Shown here: piece after piece, positions 9,171-18,669 of the stretch
Layout: the number at the start of each line of letters is the position of its first letter
How positions within the stretch are numbered: position 1 is the stretch's first letter
Origin: an uncultured Alphaproteobacteria bacterium
GTDB lineage: Bacteria > Pseudomonadota > Alphaproteobacteria > CAAHEQ01 > UBA3637
Direction of reading: 5' to 3'
Assembly (NCBI GenBank): GCA_947627155.1
Contig: CANQUX010000014.1
Span: 1-43,709 of the forward strand
Length of the DNA stretch: 43,709 bases
Program-made: the position numbers and the translations under genes
The notes under the pieces: model-generated
Database searches by the model: none
The model's input: only the letters and a program-made list of their open reading frames with translations
Told to the model about the DNA's origin: nothing

Positions 9171-9752
9171 TTGACGGTTTTTTAAAAATTCGAATAATTT
9201 TTCCAATGCTTTGGCGCGATGAGAGATTTTATTTTTTTCTTCCGCCGGAATGCATCCCAATGTTTTATGATATCCGTCGGGAATAAACAACGGATCATAT
9301 CCGAATCCGCCGGTACCTTCGGGCGCGAAAGCCAATGTGCCGTGCAATTCGCCCTCAAACGTGTAAACCTCTGTTTCGCTCATGGCCAAAGCAATCACGC
9401 ACACATAATGCGCTTTGCGATTCGGATTGTCTTTCAATTGTTCGTTTAAAACATTAAAAACGGCCGGATAACCGCCGTGTTTGATTGCAAACCGTGCCGA
9501 ATAAACCCCGGGCGCGTCATTGAGTGCCGATATACACAAGCCCGAATCATCTGCCAAAACGGGCATTTTCGTTTGTTTAAAACCTTCCGTTGCCTTTAAA
9601 ACGGCATTTTCCTTAAAAGTTTCTCCCGTTTCAATCACATCGGGCAAATGCGCTGTTTCGGAATCAATGATTTGAATGTTCAACGGTAATAAAATCCGCC
9701 GGATTTCTTCTAACTTATGCGCATTATGCGACGCTAAAACAAAAGTTGTCAT
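9168..9752 (-). CDS. rdgB: XTP/dITP pyrophosphatase (non-canonical purine NTP pyrophosphatase, RdgB/HAM1)
   Basis: This housekeeping enzyme removes deaminated purine nucleotides such as dITP and XTP from the pool. The 194-residue product shows the family signatures ASHNAHKLEEI at the N-terminus (phosphate-binding), LADDSGL (metal-binding acids), GTGGFGYDPLF and KNKISHRAKAL. The ATG at 9752 was chosen because AAGGAAAG lies six bases upstream and MTTFVLASHN is where family members begin. A TTG seven codons upstream is in frame but overlaps rph. The gene starts 13 bp after the rph stop, so the two form an operon, as often seen in Alphaproteobacteria. Confidence 0.94.
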   Translation of the reverse strand: MTTFVLASHNAHKLEEIRRILLPLNIQIIDSETAHLPDVIETGETFKENAVLKATEGFKQTKMPVLADDSGLCISALNDAPGVYSARFAIKHGGYPAVFNVLNEQLKDNPNRKAHYVCVIALAMSETEVYTFEGELHGTLAFAPEGTGGFGYDPLFIPDGYHKTLGCIPAEEKNKISHRAKALEKLFEFLKNRQ

Positions 9753-9765
9753 TATTCTTTCCTTT

Positions 9766-10485
9766 TTATTCAATTTTTAAAGCCGTTTTTTGTTTTTCAA
9801 TCAATTCCCGAATGCCTTTTTGAGCCAATGTCATTAAAGCCGTTAATTCGGGAGAAGAAAAAGCACCGTGTTCCGCCGTTCCCTGAATTTCAATCAACAA
9901 ATCGTTATTCGTCATAACAAAATTCGAATCGGTACCGGCATTTGAATCCTCCATATAATCCAAATCCAAAACGGGAACACCTTGCACAATACCGCAAGAA
10001 ACGGCGGCAATCATTTGCTTAATGGGAAATTTTTTAATTTTTTCGGCTTTTTTCAAATATTGACAGGCCAAATAAAGCGCCACAAACCCGCCCGTGATGG
10101 AAGCGGTACGCGTGCCGCCGTCCGCTTGCAAAACATCACAATCAATTTTAATGCAAAAACCGTCCAAGGCTCGTAAATCTACACCGGCTCTTAATGCTCG
10201 TCCGATCAATCGTTGAATTTCCTGCGTACGCCCCGATTGACCTTTTTTGGCTTCTCTGTCGGTTCGAACACCCGTTGCGCGCGGCAGCATACCGTATTCG
10301 GCGGTAATCCACCCTTGACCGGTATTTTTAACCCACACCGGCACTTTATCTTCCACTGTTGCCGTACACAGAACATGCGTATCACCGCATTTGATTAAAC
10401 AGGATCCCTCCGCATACTTATTGGGATTTACAATCAATTCAACAAAACGCAACTCATCGGGTTGCCGACCGGACGGTCTTGCCAT
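9766..10485 (-). CDS. rph: Ribonuclease PH
   Basis: This phosphate-dependent 3'-5' exoribonuclease (239 residues) trims the 3' ends of tRNA precursors and works as a hexameric ring. Family marks are the N-terminus [25 protein letters not shown], the Arg-rich [25 protein letters not shown] segment, [19 protein letters not shown] and the acidic [18 protein letters not shown]. The length is normal. It is the first gene of the rph-rdgB pair and is divergent from grpE. In many Alphaproteobacteria hrcA sits between rph and grpE, but not here. Confidence 0.96.
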   Translation of the reverse strand: MARPSGRQPDELRFVELIVNPNKYAEGSCLIKCGDTHVLCTATVEDKVPVWVKNTGQGWITAEYGMLPRATGVRTDREAKKGQSGRTQEIQRLIGRALRAGVDLRALDGFCIKIDCDVLQADGGTRTASITGGFVALYLACQYLKKAEKIKKFPIKQMIAAVSCGIVQGVPVLDLDYMEDSNAGTDSNFVMTNNDLLIEIQGTAEHGAFSSPELTALMTLAQKGIRELIEKQKTALKIE

Positions 10486-10609
10486 ATTATACTCCTTCGG
10501 TTATTTTATTTTTTCCTTATACTATGCTTTTTTATTTGTTTATGCAAGTTTTTTATGAAGATTCGGTGAAATTAAAAATTTTTAAATTTTTCTCTTGATT
10601 TTTTCATGA

Positions 10610-10638
10610 CTTGCTTCTACATATAAACATAGTCATAT
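10610..10638 (+). promoter_or_regulatory. Possible heat-shock promoter of grpE
   Basis: CTTGCT (10610-10615), a 15-bp spacer and AGTCATAT (10631-10638) loosely resemble the sigma-32 pattern CTTGAA ... CCCCATNT. No CIRCE repeat is visible in the rph-grpE gap. The match is partial and the call is tentative. Confidence 0.25.
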
Positions 10639-10661
10639 TATTTTATTCGGAAAGGGTTATT

Positions 10662-11297
10662 ATGAGTCATAAACATCATCATAAACATCAAACGGCGGAA
10701 GCACAAAATTCGGAACAAGAAACAAATGCGGCGGAAACATCGGCCGAACAACAACAGGAAGTAACACAAGAAACATCGGCTGACACCGGTGATGAAACAC
10801 AACCGCAAACCGATTCTTCTTGTCCGAACGAAGAAGTTGAAAAATGGAAAGATTTGGCTATGCGTGCACAGGCGGAAATGGAAAATTTGCGCAAACGCAC
10901 ACAAATCGATATTGAAAAAGCCAATCGCTATGCCAATGCCTCTTTTGCGCGAGATTTACTGCCGGTTGCCGATTATTTGGCCAATGCCATTGATTATGCT
11001 CAAAAAGAAATTGAAAAAACAAAAGAATCCCATACCGATTGCAATTCGTTTTTAATGAATCTGCTCAAAGGCGTTGAAATGACGCAAAAACAGCTTCAAA
11101 CCGTTTTTGAACAACATCAAATTCGAAAAATGGAAACCGTCGGAACGATTTTTGATCCCAATTTACATAAAGTGATTCAAGAAACGGAAAATGCCGAAAA
11201 AGAACCGGGTACGATTGTGCAGGAATTGCAAAGCGGTTATACCATCGGCGGTGATCGTGTGTTGAGAGAAGCAATGGTTATTGTGACAAAACAATAA
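10662..11297 (+). CDS. grpE: Nucleotide exchange factor GrpE
   Basis: GrpE (211 residues) releases ADP from the DnaK chaperone. The N-terminus is low-complexity (His-rich, then Gln/Glu/Thr). It is followed by the long dimerising coiled coil (VEKWKDLAMRAQAEMENLRKRT) and the beta-wing domain with the family signature (EPGTIVQELQSGYTIGGDRVLREAMVIV). The ATG at 10662 has GGAAAGGG just upstream and gives the short charged N-terminus usual for the family. An upstream in-frame start would add a hydrophobic extension and lacks a ribosome binding site. dnaK and dnaJ are not in the window. Confidence 0.95.
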   Translation: MSHKHHHKHQTAEAQNSEQETNAAETSAEQQQEVTQETSADTGDETQPQTDSSCPNEEVEKWKDLAMRAQAEMENLRKRTQIDIEKANRYANASFARDLLPVADYLANAIDYAQKEIEKTKESHTDCNSFLMNLLKGVEMTQKQLQTVFEQHQIRKMETVGTIFDPNLHKVIQETENAEKEPGTIVQELQSGYTIGGDRVLREAMVIVTKQ

Positions 11298-11378
11298 TTT
11301 ATCTGATTTTTTTTCATATCGGACAAAATGTTTATCAAATCAATACGAAAAGAATTTTCAAAATTTTGCTAAAATAAC

Positions 11379-11406
11379 TTGCTTATTTTTCAAAAACAAA
11401 TATACT
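11379..11406 (+). promoter_or_regulatory. Predicted sigma-70 promoter of adhE
   Basis: TTGCTT (11379-11384), a 16-bp spacer and TATACT (11401-11406) give transcription from about 11413, roughly 29 bases before the adhE ATG. The -35 hexamer is identical to that of the predicted rne promoter. Confidence 0.6.
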
Positions 11407-11441
11407 AAACGCGAAAAATTCAGTTTTGTGAGGAGGATGTT

Positions 11442-14054
11442 ATGGCTGATTTAACAGAAGAGCAAAAAAAGAAAGTTGATTTAATTGTCGAGCGCGTCAA
11501 AAAAGCACAAGCCGTTTATGCAACTTATTCCCAAGAACAGGTTGATGCTATTTTTAAAGCGGCAGCTTTGGCGGCGGCTTCTCAACGGATTCCGTTGGCA
11601 CAAGCGGCGGTTCAGGAAACCGGTATGGGCGTGACGGAAGATAAAGTCATTAAAAATCATTTTGCGGCAGAATATATTTATAATGCTTATAAAAATACAA
11701 AAACATGCGGTGTTGTTTGTCAAGATGCGGAACACGGCTTTACGCAAATTGCCGAACCGGTCGGTCTGATTGCCGGTATTGTTCCGACAACAAACCCCAC
11801 CTCAACCGCCATTTTTAAATCATTGATTGCTTTAAAGACTCGAAACGGTATTATTTTTGCCCCGCACCCGCGTGCCGTTAACTGCACGAATGCGGCAGCT
11901 AAAATTGTTTTGGATGCAGCCGTCAAAGCCGGTGCACCGCAAGATATTATTGCCGGATTGGAGGAAATAACCCCGGCTGTTACCGGTTATTTAATGGCGC
12001 ATAAAGATATTTCTTTAATTTTGGCAACCGGCGGGCCGGGCATGGTGAAAGCGGCTTATTCGTCCGGTACGCCGGCTATCGGTGTCGGTGCCGGAAACAC
12101 ACCGGTCGTGATTGATGAAACGGCCGATTTACAAATGGCCGTCAGCAGCGTGATTATGAGTAAAACGTTTGATAACGGTATGATTTGTGCCTCCGAGCAA
12201 GCGGTTGTGGCGTTGGAATCCGTTTATGATGACATTAAAGCCGAATTCATTAAACGCGGATGCGTCTTTTTGAATGAAGCCGACAAGAAAAAATTAAAAG
12301 AATTGATTTTTAAAGACGGAAAACTCAATTCTGCCATTGTCGGACAACCGGCAGCCAAAATCGCGGAAATGGCCGGTATTAAAGTGCCCTTTACAACCAA
12401 AGTTTTGTTGGCGGAATCCAAAGAAATTGATGAAGCTAATCCGTTCGCGCATGAAAAACTGTCACCGATTTTAGGCTTTTTCAAGGCGAAAACATTTGAA
12501 GAAGCGGTGCAAGATGCTCAAAAACTCATTGTGCTCGGCGGTGCCGGACATACATCGGTTTTATATACGGCCGAATCGAATCAAGATCGGATTAAATTGT
12601 TCCGTGAAACATTAACCACCGGCAGAACCCTGATTAATATGCCTTCATCGCAGGGAGCCATCGGTGATTTATATAATTTCAGATTGGCACCGTCGTTAAC
12701 ATTGGGGTGCGGTTCTTGGGGCGGCAATTCCGTCAGCGAAAATATAGGAGTGAAACATTTGATGAATATTAAATCCGTGGCGGAACGCCGTGAAAATATG
12801 CTCTGGTTTAAAACCCCCGAAAAAATCTATTTTAAACGGGGCAGCCTTGATTTTGCTTTGGCCGAATTGCAAGGCCGTAAACGCGCCTTTATCGTAACCG
12901 ACAGAACAATGACGCAAATCGGCATTACGGGTCGAATCGGCGGCATTTTGGAAAAGAACGGTATGAGTTATCAGGTTTTTGACAGCGTGAAGCCCGATCC
13001 GGATTTATCAACCATCGGTTTGATTTTGGAACAAGTCAAGCGGTTTGAACCCGATGTGTTTATTGCCGTCGGCGGCGGATCACCGATGGATGCCGCTAAA
13101 ATCGTGTGGCTTATGTATGAACACCCTGAGTTGGCGTTTGAAGATATTGCCATGCGTTTCTTGGATATCAGAAAACGGATTGTGGAATTTCCGCGCTTAG
13201 GCAGCAAAGCCTTGATGGTTGCCGTTCCGACAACATCGGGAACAGGCTCGGAGGTTACGCCGTTTACCGTGATTACCGATGATAAAACCAACCAAAAATA
13301 TCCCATTACCGATTATGCCATTTTGCCGAATATGGCCATTGTCGATCCCGATTTGGCCATGAGTATGCCGAAAGGATTAACGGCATTTTCGGGTGTTGAC
13401 GTGTTAACGCACGCGTTAGAGGCTTATACGTCGGTTATGGCCAACAACTTGTCCGACGGGCAGGCATTGGAAGCGGCACGTTTGGTCTTTAAATATTTGC
13501 CGCGTTCCTATGAACACGGTGCCAAAGATCCCGAAGCGCGTGAAAAAATGCACTATGCCGCCACATTGGCCGGACAAGCGTTTGCAAACGCCTTTTTGGG
13601 ATTGTGTCACTCCATGGCGCATAAACTGGGCGGTGAATTCCATGTGGCGCACGGGTTGGCAAATGCCTTATTGTTGCCCTATGTGGTCAAATATAACGCA
13701 ACGGATGCGCCCACAAAACAAGGCACATTCCCGCAATATCGGTATCCGTTTGTTAAAGAGCGCTATGCCGAATTTGCCGATGCCATGGGTTTAACGGCGG
13801 GATTAACCGATTCGCAGATTGATGAAAAAGTGGCGCGCTTAATTCAAGCCATTCAGGATTTGAAAAAAGCCGTGAATATTCCCATGTCCATTCAAGAAGT
13901 GAATGTGGATGAAAAGGCTTTCTTGGCATCGCTTGATGCGTTGTCCGTGAAGGCGTTTGACGATCAATGCACGGGTTGTAACGCGCGGTATCCGTTAATC
14001 AGCGAAATTAAAGAATTATTCTTGGAAGCTTACTACGGAAAACCCGTTTTATAA
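11442..14054 (+). CDS. adhE: Bifunctional acetaldehyde-CoA/alcohol dehydrogenase AdhE
   Basis: AdhE reduces acetyl-CoA to acetaldehyde and then ethanol, re-oxidising two NADH during fermentation. Residues 1 to about 440 are the acylating aldehyde dehydrogenase half, with the catalytic cysteine C249 in FDNGMICASEQ and the nucleotide-binding GVGAGNTPVVID. From about residue 450 the iron-dependent alcohol dehydrogenase half follows. It has the NAD site VGGGSPMDAAK and the metal-binding stretches FSGVDVLTHALEAY and GLCHSMAHKLGGEFHVAHGLAN. The 870-residue length is typical of this fusion, which forms filaments called spirosomes. A strong GAGGAGG site and its own promoter suggest high expression. 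It stands alone between grpE and a bidirectional terminator. Confidence 0.97.
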   Translation: MADLTEEQKKKVDLIVERVKKAQAVYATYSQEQVDAIFKAAALAAASQRIPLAQAAVQETGMGVTEDKVIKNHFAAEYIYNAYKNTKTCGVVCQDAEHGFTQIAEPVGLIAGIVPTTNPTSTAIFKSLIALKTRNGIIFAPHPRAVNCTNAAAKIVLDAAVKAGAPQDIIAGLEEITPAVTGYLMAHKDISLILATGGPGMVKAAYSSGTPAIGVGAGNTPVVIDETADLQMAVSSVIMSKTFDNGMICASEQAVVALESVYDDIKAEFIKRGCVFLNEADKKKLKELIFKDGKLNSAIVGQPAAKIAEMAGIKVPFTTKVLLAESKEIDEANPFAHEKLSPILGFFKAKTFEEAVQDAQKLIVLGGAGHTSVLYTAESNQDRIKLFRETLTTGRTLINMPSSQGAIGDLYNFRLAPSLTLGCGSWGGNSVSENIGVKHLMNIKSVAERRENMLWFKTPEKIYFKRGSLDFALAELQGRKRAFIVTDRTMTQIGITGRIGGILEKNGMSYQVFDSVKPDPDLSTIGLILEQVKRFEPDVFIAVGGGSPMDAAKIVWLMYEHPELAFEDIAMRFLDIRKRIVEFPRLGSKALMVAVPTTSGTGSEVTPFTVITDDKTNQKYPITDYAILPNMAIVDPDLAMSMPKGLTAFSGVDVLTHALEAYTSVMANNLSDGQALEAARLVFKYLPRSYEHGAKDPEAREKMHYAATLAGQAFANAFLGLCHSMAHKLGGEFHVAHGLANALLLPYVVKYNATDAPTKQGTFPQYRYPFVKERYAEFADAMGLTAGLTDSQIDEKVARLIQAIQDLKKAVNIPMSIQEVNVDEKAFLASLDALSVKAFDDQCTGCNARYPLISEIKELFLEAYYGKPVL

Positions 14055-14075
14055 AAAATGTTTGTTTAAAACAGT

Positions 14076-14105
14076 AAAAAAGCCTTTCGCAAGAAAGGTT
14101 TTTTT
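14076..14105. terminator. Bidirectional intrinsic terminator between adhE and divK
   Basis: CCTTTC (14083-14088) pairs with GAAAGG (14093-14098) around a GCAA loop, with an A tract to the left and a T tract to the right. It can end adhE rightward and the long division operon leftward after divK. Confidence 0.85.
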
Positions 14106-14463
14106 ATATCCATTTTTGTATGGTTTTAAAAAAAGAGTTGAGTTCAATGGGTTTTGAAATATAATCGTTACATCCGGCTTTTAAAATGCGTTTTTTATCC
14201 TCCTCCATCGCAAAAGCCGATACGGCAATAATTTTGGTTGCTTTTAAGCGATAATCGGTGCGAATGCGCTGCGTTAATTCCAATCCGGAAATAAACGGCA
14301 GTTGAATATCCATTAAAACAACATCGGGATGGTGCTTTAAAAGCATATCCAACACATAAACCGCCTGATTGCATTGTAACACATCATACCCTTGTGATTT
14401 GAGTAAATCAGAAAAGAGTCGCATATTCATTTCATTATCTTCTACAACCAAAATTTGTGCCAT
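14104..14463 (-). CDS. divK: Single-domain response regulator, DivK type
   Basis: The 119-residue product is only a receiver domain, with no output domain. Acid pocket residues E8 and D9, phosphoacceptor D52 (VVLMDIQLP) and K104 (YISKPIE) are all present; S82 replaces the usual Thr. Close matches to Caulobacter DivK are VVEDNEMNMRLFSDLLKSQGY, MDIQLPFISGLE and SAFAMEEDKKRI. DivK works through the kinases DivJ, PleC and DivL to control cell-cycle progression and polarity. The usual neighbour pleD is absent. Here it lies 41 bp downstream of rsmB, and so at the 3' end of the ftsZ transcript. Its start codon and ribosome binding site sit in a hairpin (next entry). Confidence 0.85.
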   Translation of the reverse strand: MAQILVVEDNEMNMRLFSDLLKSQGYDVLQCNQAVYVLDMLLKHHPDVVLMDIQLPFISGLELTQRIRTDYRLKATKIIAVSAFAMEEDKKRILKAGCNDYISKPIELNSFFKTIQKWI

Positions 14464-14495
14464 TTTCTGCCTCTTTTAACAAAATAGGCAGAAAA
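14463..14495 (-). promoter_or_regulatory. Hairpin enclosing the divK ribosome binding site
   Basis: On the minus strand TTTTCTGCCT (14495-14486) pairs perfectly with AGGCAGAAAA (14472-14463) across a 13-base loop. The Shine-Dalgarno AGAGG spans the loop-stem boundary, and the last stem base is the A of the divK ATG. Folding should hinder translation. There is no T tract, so it is not an intrinsic terminator. Confidence 0.6.
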
Positions 14496-14504
14496 AGCAT
14501 TGAA

Positions 14505-15773
14505 TCAAGAGATTCTTTTTTCCAGAAGAACGGCATAAAAACCGTCTTGATTTTGAGTTGGCAAAATTTGTACGGCGCCTTTATCGTTTAAAAAAGAATG
14601 CCATCTTTTCGGCAGAGACACGCGCGCAATGTTTTTATTTTCGGCCAAAACGGCTTCAACCACCGCTTCATTTTCTTCCTTTTCGAGCGAACAGGTCGAA
14701 TAAACGATATATCCCCCTGTTTTCGTTAAACGAACGGCTTTTTGCAGCAATTTTTTTTGTGTTTGCGAAAGGCGTAAAATATCATCTTTCGATAAATGAA
14801 ACCATAAATCCGGGTGTCTTCGAACGGTGCCGGTTGCCGAACAAGGGGCATCCAGTAACACACAATCATATTTTTCTTCATCAGGCAAAGTTAACACATC
14901 GGCGCACCGAATTGACACCTGTTTTTCAAACCCCAACCGCTTCATATTTTCCCGCAGACGCTCTAACCGATGCGCAGAAATATCAAATGCCTCAACAAAG
15001 GCACCGCGGTTCATCAATTGTGCCGTTTTTCCGCCCGGTGCGGCACATAAATCGGCAATTTTTTTCCCTTTTACATCGGGGAAAAGCTGTGCCGGAACGG
15101 AAGCCGAGGCCTCCTGTACCCACCAAACGCCGTCCGAATAACCGTTCATTTGTGTCACGTCTTTTGAAAAGGCACATCTGATTCCGCCCGTGGGTAAAAG
15201 TGTGCCGTTTAATTTTTCCGCCCAGTCAGCGGCATTGTTTTTGACGAAAATATCAAGCGGCGCTTCCTGCATAAATGTTTCGACAAATTGTTTTATTTGT
15301 TCCGGTGTGTAATTTTGTAACCAGTTCTCATAAACCCATTTTGGCAAATTGAGTAAAACGGACGGTTCGGCAAAGCGGGATATATTTCGCATAAACGAAC
15401 GCAATACGCCGTTAACAAACCCCGCAAAAGCCGGTTGCTTTATTTCCCGCACTAAACAAACGCTTGTATCAACCGCCGCATGCGCGGGTGTTTTTAAATA
15501 ATAAAGCTGCACCAGCCCCAATACCAAAACAAGCTGAATATCTTGCCTCTTGGCGGGAAGCGGTTTTGAAACAAGCTGTTGAATGAAGGCCGTTATTTGT
15601 CCGTATCGGCGTAAAGCGGTTAAAACAAGCAATCGACAAAATTGCTTGTCCGAATCCGGCAGCGTTTCGTAAACAGGCAATCGATGAAATGCCGTCATTA
15701 ACGTTTGACGCATTTGAACAATGCGCTCCAACACCCGCAAGGCCGCCAATCGACTTTGAATTGCCTGTTTCAT
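14505..15773 (-). CDS. rsmB: 16S rRNA (cytosine-967-C5)-methyltransferase RsmB
   Basis: RsmB (422 residues) methylates C967 of 16S rRNA using S-adenosylmethionine. Residues about 1-140 form the NusB-like RNA-binding domain (SRLAALRVLERIV, FCRLLVLTALRRYGQI). The Rossmann methyltransferase domain has motif I CAAPGGKTAQLM, the motif IV cysteine in LLDAPCSATGTVRRHPDLW and the catalytic cysteine in VYSTCSLEKEENE. It begins only 7 bp after the ftsZ stop, so it is most likely read from the ftsZ transcript. A shorter paralogue lies at 40851-41930. This copy has the complete NusB domain and is the better candidate for true RsmB. Confidence 0.9.
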   Translation of the reverse strand: MKQAIQSRLAALRVLERIVQMRQTLMTAFHRLPVYETLPDSDKQFCRLLVLTALRRYGQITAFIQQLVSKPLPAKRQDIQLVLVLGLVQLYYLKTPAHAAVDTSVCLVREIKQPAFAGFVNGVLRSFMRNISRFAEPSVLLNLPKWVYENWLQNYTPEQIKQFVETFMQEAPLDIFVKNNAADWAEKLNGTLLPTGGIRCAFSKDVTQMNGYSDGVWWVQEASASVPAQLFPDVKGKKIADLCAAPGGKTAQLMNRGAFVEAFDISAHRLERLRENMKRLGFEKQVSIRCADVLTLPDEEKYDCVLLDAPCSATGTVRRHPDLWFHLSKDDILRLSQTQKKLLQKAVRLTKTGGYIVYSTCSLEKEENEAVVEAVLAENKNIARVSLPKRWHSFLNDKGAVQILPTQNQDGFYAVLLEKRIS

Positions 15774-15780
15774 TCAAAAC

Positions 15781-17418
15781 CTAACGCCGATGGCGCAAAA
15801 AGGCCGGTAAATCAACGTTTTCAAACGGATCTTCAAATAATTCGCTGCGGGAATTATTATCCGAAGTCGGTTGATTCTCTTGTTTTTCCGATAATTTTGT
15901 TGTTGTGTCCGGATAAATATTCAACATCGGTTCATTTTTCGAAGAAGCGGTATTTGAAGGCGTTGTTTCCCGCCGCCGATTTGATTTGCCGATAAAGCCG
16001 GGTAATAAGGTATCAAACAAACTGGCGCGCGGCGATTTCACGTTGGCATCAATTGTTTTGGTTTCCAAATTAACCGGTTCTTTTATTTCCGGTACTTCAT
16101 CAATCGGCACAATCGGATCAATTTCCGGCACTTCTTCCGTAAACAACGGCGGTTGTGCAATCGGTGTTGCTTCCGTTAAATCAACAGCCAGCGGTTCGGA
16201 TGTTTCTTCAAAATTTGTCGACCAATCATATTCGGTACTTTCCTTTTGAACGATGGGTTCTTTGGAAACGTTTTCCTGAATAAGCGGTAAAACTTCTTCC
16301 GAAGGACTTTCCTCCGGTTGTTCTTCTTTCGGTTCTTCCGCAACAGGCGGCACATTAACAACGGTTGGTTTTTCTTCTATTGCCACCGGTGTATATTTTG
16401 CGCCGGCGTTTTCATCAATACCCGTTGCAACCAATGAAACGCGAATTTTTCCGTGTAAAGCCTCATCAATGCAGGTACCGATTTTAATGTTGGCATCATC
16501 TTCTTGAATTTCCTGTAAAATTCTTTCGGCGGCATAATCAACTTCCATTAAGCCCAAATCGGAGCCGCCGGAAATGTTAATTAAAACACTTTTTGCACCC
16601 TGAATGGAAGAATTATCCAACAGCGGATTCATAATCGCCTGTTCGACCGCCACTTTAACCCGATTTTCGCCCTCGGCTTCGCCGGTTCCCATAACGGCGC
16701 GTCCCATGGCGGATAAAACGGTTTTAACATCGGCAAAATCCAAATTCATAATTCCCGGATTGATAATTAAATCGGTAATGGAGCGCACACCTTGACACAA
16801 AACTTCATCGGCAGCTTTGCAAGAATCGGTCAGCGACGTTGTTTCTTTGGCAATACGGAACAGATTTTGATTCGGAATAACAATTAAGGTATCGACATAT
16901 TTTTGTAATTCCTCAATACCGGCCAACGCCCGCTTCATACGTTGCGAGCCTTCAAATTTAAACGGTTTTGATACAACACCGACCGTTAAAATGCCTAAAT
17001 CTTTTGATATTTTGGCAATCACCGGTGCCGCACCCGTACCGGTACCGCCGCCCATACCGGCCGTAATGAACAAAAGATGTAACCCTTTTAAATATTCTTT
17101 GATTTTTTCGGCAGCTTCTTCGGCGGCAGCCCGGCCGATTTCCGGATTTGATCCGGCACCCAATCCTTGCGTGATGGTTACACCTAATTGAATTTTATCG
17201 GGAACCAATGATTTTGCCAATGCCTGCGCATCGGTATTTGCCGCAAAGAACGAAACATCGCCCAAATCTGCCATAACCATATTGTTAACGGCATTTCCGC
17301 CGGCACCGCCGACACCGATAACACCGATGTTGGGTGTGAGCAAAAACTCGGGTGAGGGTGATGCCAACCCGATGGATAAACTGTTTTCCTGTACTTCTAA
17401 AAATTCTGAATTAGCCAT
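15781..17418 (-). CDS. ftsZ: Cell division protein FtsZ
   Basis: FtsZ is the tubulin-like GTPase that forms the Z ring. The GTP-binding core covers about residues 28-345. It has [14 protein letters not shown] at the N-terminus, the tubulin signature GGGTGTG at 123-129, and a T7 loop with acidic catalytic residues ([13 protein letters not shown]). About 180 residues of Glu/Pro/Thr-rich disordered linker follow. The protein ends in a conserved tail, [12 protein letters not shown], that binds FtsA and other partners. At 545 residues it is long, as is usual in Alphaproteobacteria. The start ATG, with GGAAAGG upstream, overlaps the end of ftsA by 22 bp. lpxC, often next after ftsZ, is absent; rsmB and divK take its place. 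Confidence 0.98.
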   Translation of the reverse strand: MANSEFLEVQENSLSIGLASPSPEFLLTPNIGVIGVGGAGGNAVNNMVMADLGDVSFFAANTDAQALAKSLVPDKIQLGVTITQGLGAGSNPEIGRAAAEEAAEKIKEYLKGLHLLFITAGMGGGTGTGAAPVIAKISKDLGILTVGVVSKPFKFEGSQRMKRALAGIEELQKYVDTLIVIPNQNLFRIAKETTSLTDSCKAADEVLCQGVRSITDLIINPGIMNLDFADVKTVLSAMGRAVMGTGEAEGENRVKVAVEQAIMNPLLDNSSIQGAKSVLINISGGSDLGLMEVDYAAERILQEIQEDDANIKIGTCIDEALHGKIRVSLVATGIDENAGAKYTPVAIEEKPTVVNVPPVAEEPKEEQPEESPSEEVLPLIQENVSKEPIVQKESTEYDWSTNFEETSEPLAVDLTEATPIAQPPLFTEEVPEIDPIVPIDEVPEIKEPVNLETKTIDANVKSPRASLFDTLLPGFIGKSNRRRETTPSNTASSKNEPMLNIYPDTTTKLSEKQENQPTSDNNSRSELFEDPFENVDLPAFLRHRR

Positions 17419-18659
17419 TGTATTACCTTTCCGATAAAACCTTTTCTGGGTGTTGGTTGTGATTTAAAATTTTCATTCAATAAACTTCTCTCTTGTATCA
17501 TTACATATTTTAACAAGCCAATGCAAGTAGAAAATGTATATGGCGCAAATTGAGAAGATAAGCCCCGGAGTGTATCCGGTTTGCCGATTCGGACGAAACT
17601 TCTGTGGTTCGGATCGCCCAAAAATGTTGCCGTTGTTTCTTTAATTCCTTCCAGTGTACTACCGCCACCGTTCAGAATCAACTGTTTTCCGGCAATCATA
17701 AAATAGGAATCTTTTTGAAGAATATCTTTGACTTTTTCCAAAATTTCCTCCAATCTCGGAATAATAATGGAAATAAGTTCTGCTTGCGGAATTTGAATGT
17801 TGGTTCCTTCTTCTCCCAAAACGGGGACAATCAATCGTTCTATTTCATCTCGCGGTGATAAGAAAGCAGCGCCGTGCAACGTTTTTAAGCGTTCGGCAAC
17901 GGAAAAAGAAGTATTCAATCCGCGTGTGATATCTTTCGTTAATATATTTCCGCCCAACGGAATTAAATCCAAATGAATCAATCCGCCGTTTAAAAAGATG
18001 GCAACAGATGTGGTTCCGGCGCCGAAATCAATAACCGTAACTCCGACGGATTTTTCTTCTTCCGTTACCGTTGCCAAAGCAGAGGCATAAGGGGTTGCCA
18101 CTTTTGTATCAATACTGACATGGCATCTGTCCAAAGCGGCCACCAAATTACGAAGCTGACTTTCCGGTAAAGAAATAATATGCATGTAAACACCGAGTTT
18201 GGAGGCATAAATTCCGCGCGGATCTTGAATATTCGGTTCTTTATCAACCGTGTAACTGAGCGGGAACGAATGAATAACTTCTTCACCTTCTGCCAAACAA
18301 CCGGCAATAATACCGTCCACCAGCCGACGAACATCGTTGCCCGTGATTGCCCGGCTGTCACTGATGTCTATTTCTTTATAAATGTGATGAGCTTTCATTT
18401 GTGTTGATGAAATGTTGACAACAACACTTGTCGTTAATCGTCCCGCTTGCGTATCTGCCTGTGACAGTGCCGTTCGAATGCTTTCTGTTGCCGCTTCCAT
18501 ATCAATAATGGCACCGGCTTGAATGCCGTTGGCCGGCGCATAGCCGCAACCGATAACCTCCGGCACATTATCCGGACCGAATTTCACAATCAGACAACAC
18601 ACTTTCGAAGTGCCCACATCCAACAATGTTAAAACGGATTTTAAATTCTTTTTACTCAT
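17397..18659 (-). CDS. ftsA: Cell division protein FtsA
   Basis: FtsA (420 residues) is an actin-like ATPase that anchors FtsZ to the membrane and recruits later division proteins. The phosphate 1 motif ([16 protein letters not shown]), the SHS2/1C domain, phosphate 2 ([14 protein letters not shown]) and the adenosine motif ([13 protein letters not shown]) are clear. The C-terminal amphipathic helix ([14 protein letters not shown]) is the expected membrane anchor. The ATG at 18659 was chosen because AAGGAAAG lies six bases upstream and ftsQ stops 10 bp before it; an in-frame start 48 bp further up would overlap ftsQ. The gene overlaps ftsZ by 22 bp. Confidence 0.96.
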   Translation of the reverse strand: MSKKNLKSVLTLLDVGTSKVCCLIVKFGPDNVPEVIGCGYAPANGIQAGAIIDMEAATESIRTALSQADTQAGRLTTSVVVNISSTQMKAHHIYKEIDISDSRAITGNDVRRLVDGIIAGCLAEGEEVIHSFPLSYTVDKEPNIQDPRGIYASKLGVYMHIISLPESQLRNLVAALDRCHVSIDTKVATPYASALATVTEEEKSVGVTVIDFGAGTTSVAIFLNGGLIHLDLIPLGGNILTKDITRGLNTSFSVAERLKTLHGAAFLSPRDEIERLIVPVLGEEGTNIQIPQAELISIIIPRLEEILEKVKDILQKDSYFMIAGKQLILNGGGSTLEGIKETTATFLGDPNHRSFVRIGKPDTLRGLSSQFAPYTFSTCIGLLKYVMIQERSLLNENFKSQPTPRKGFIGKVIQWLIQNF

Positions 18660-18669
18660 CTTACTTTCC

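Noticed and set aside
14558-15181. Long plus-strand frame (207 residues) opposite rsmB
   Set aside because: It is the antisense shadow of rsmB; it is rich in Arg, Phe and Pro without domain features.
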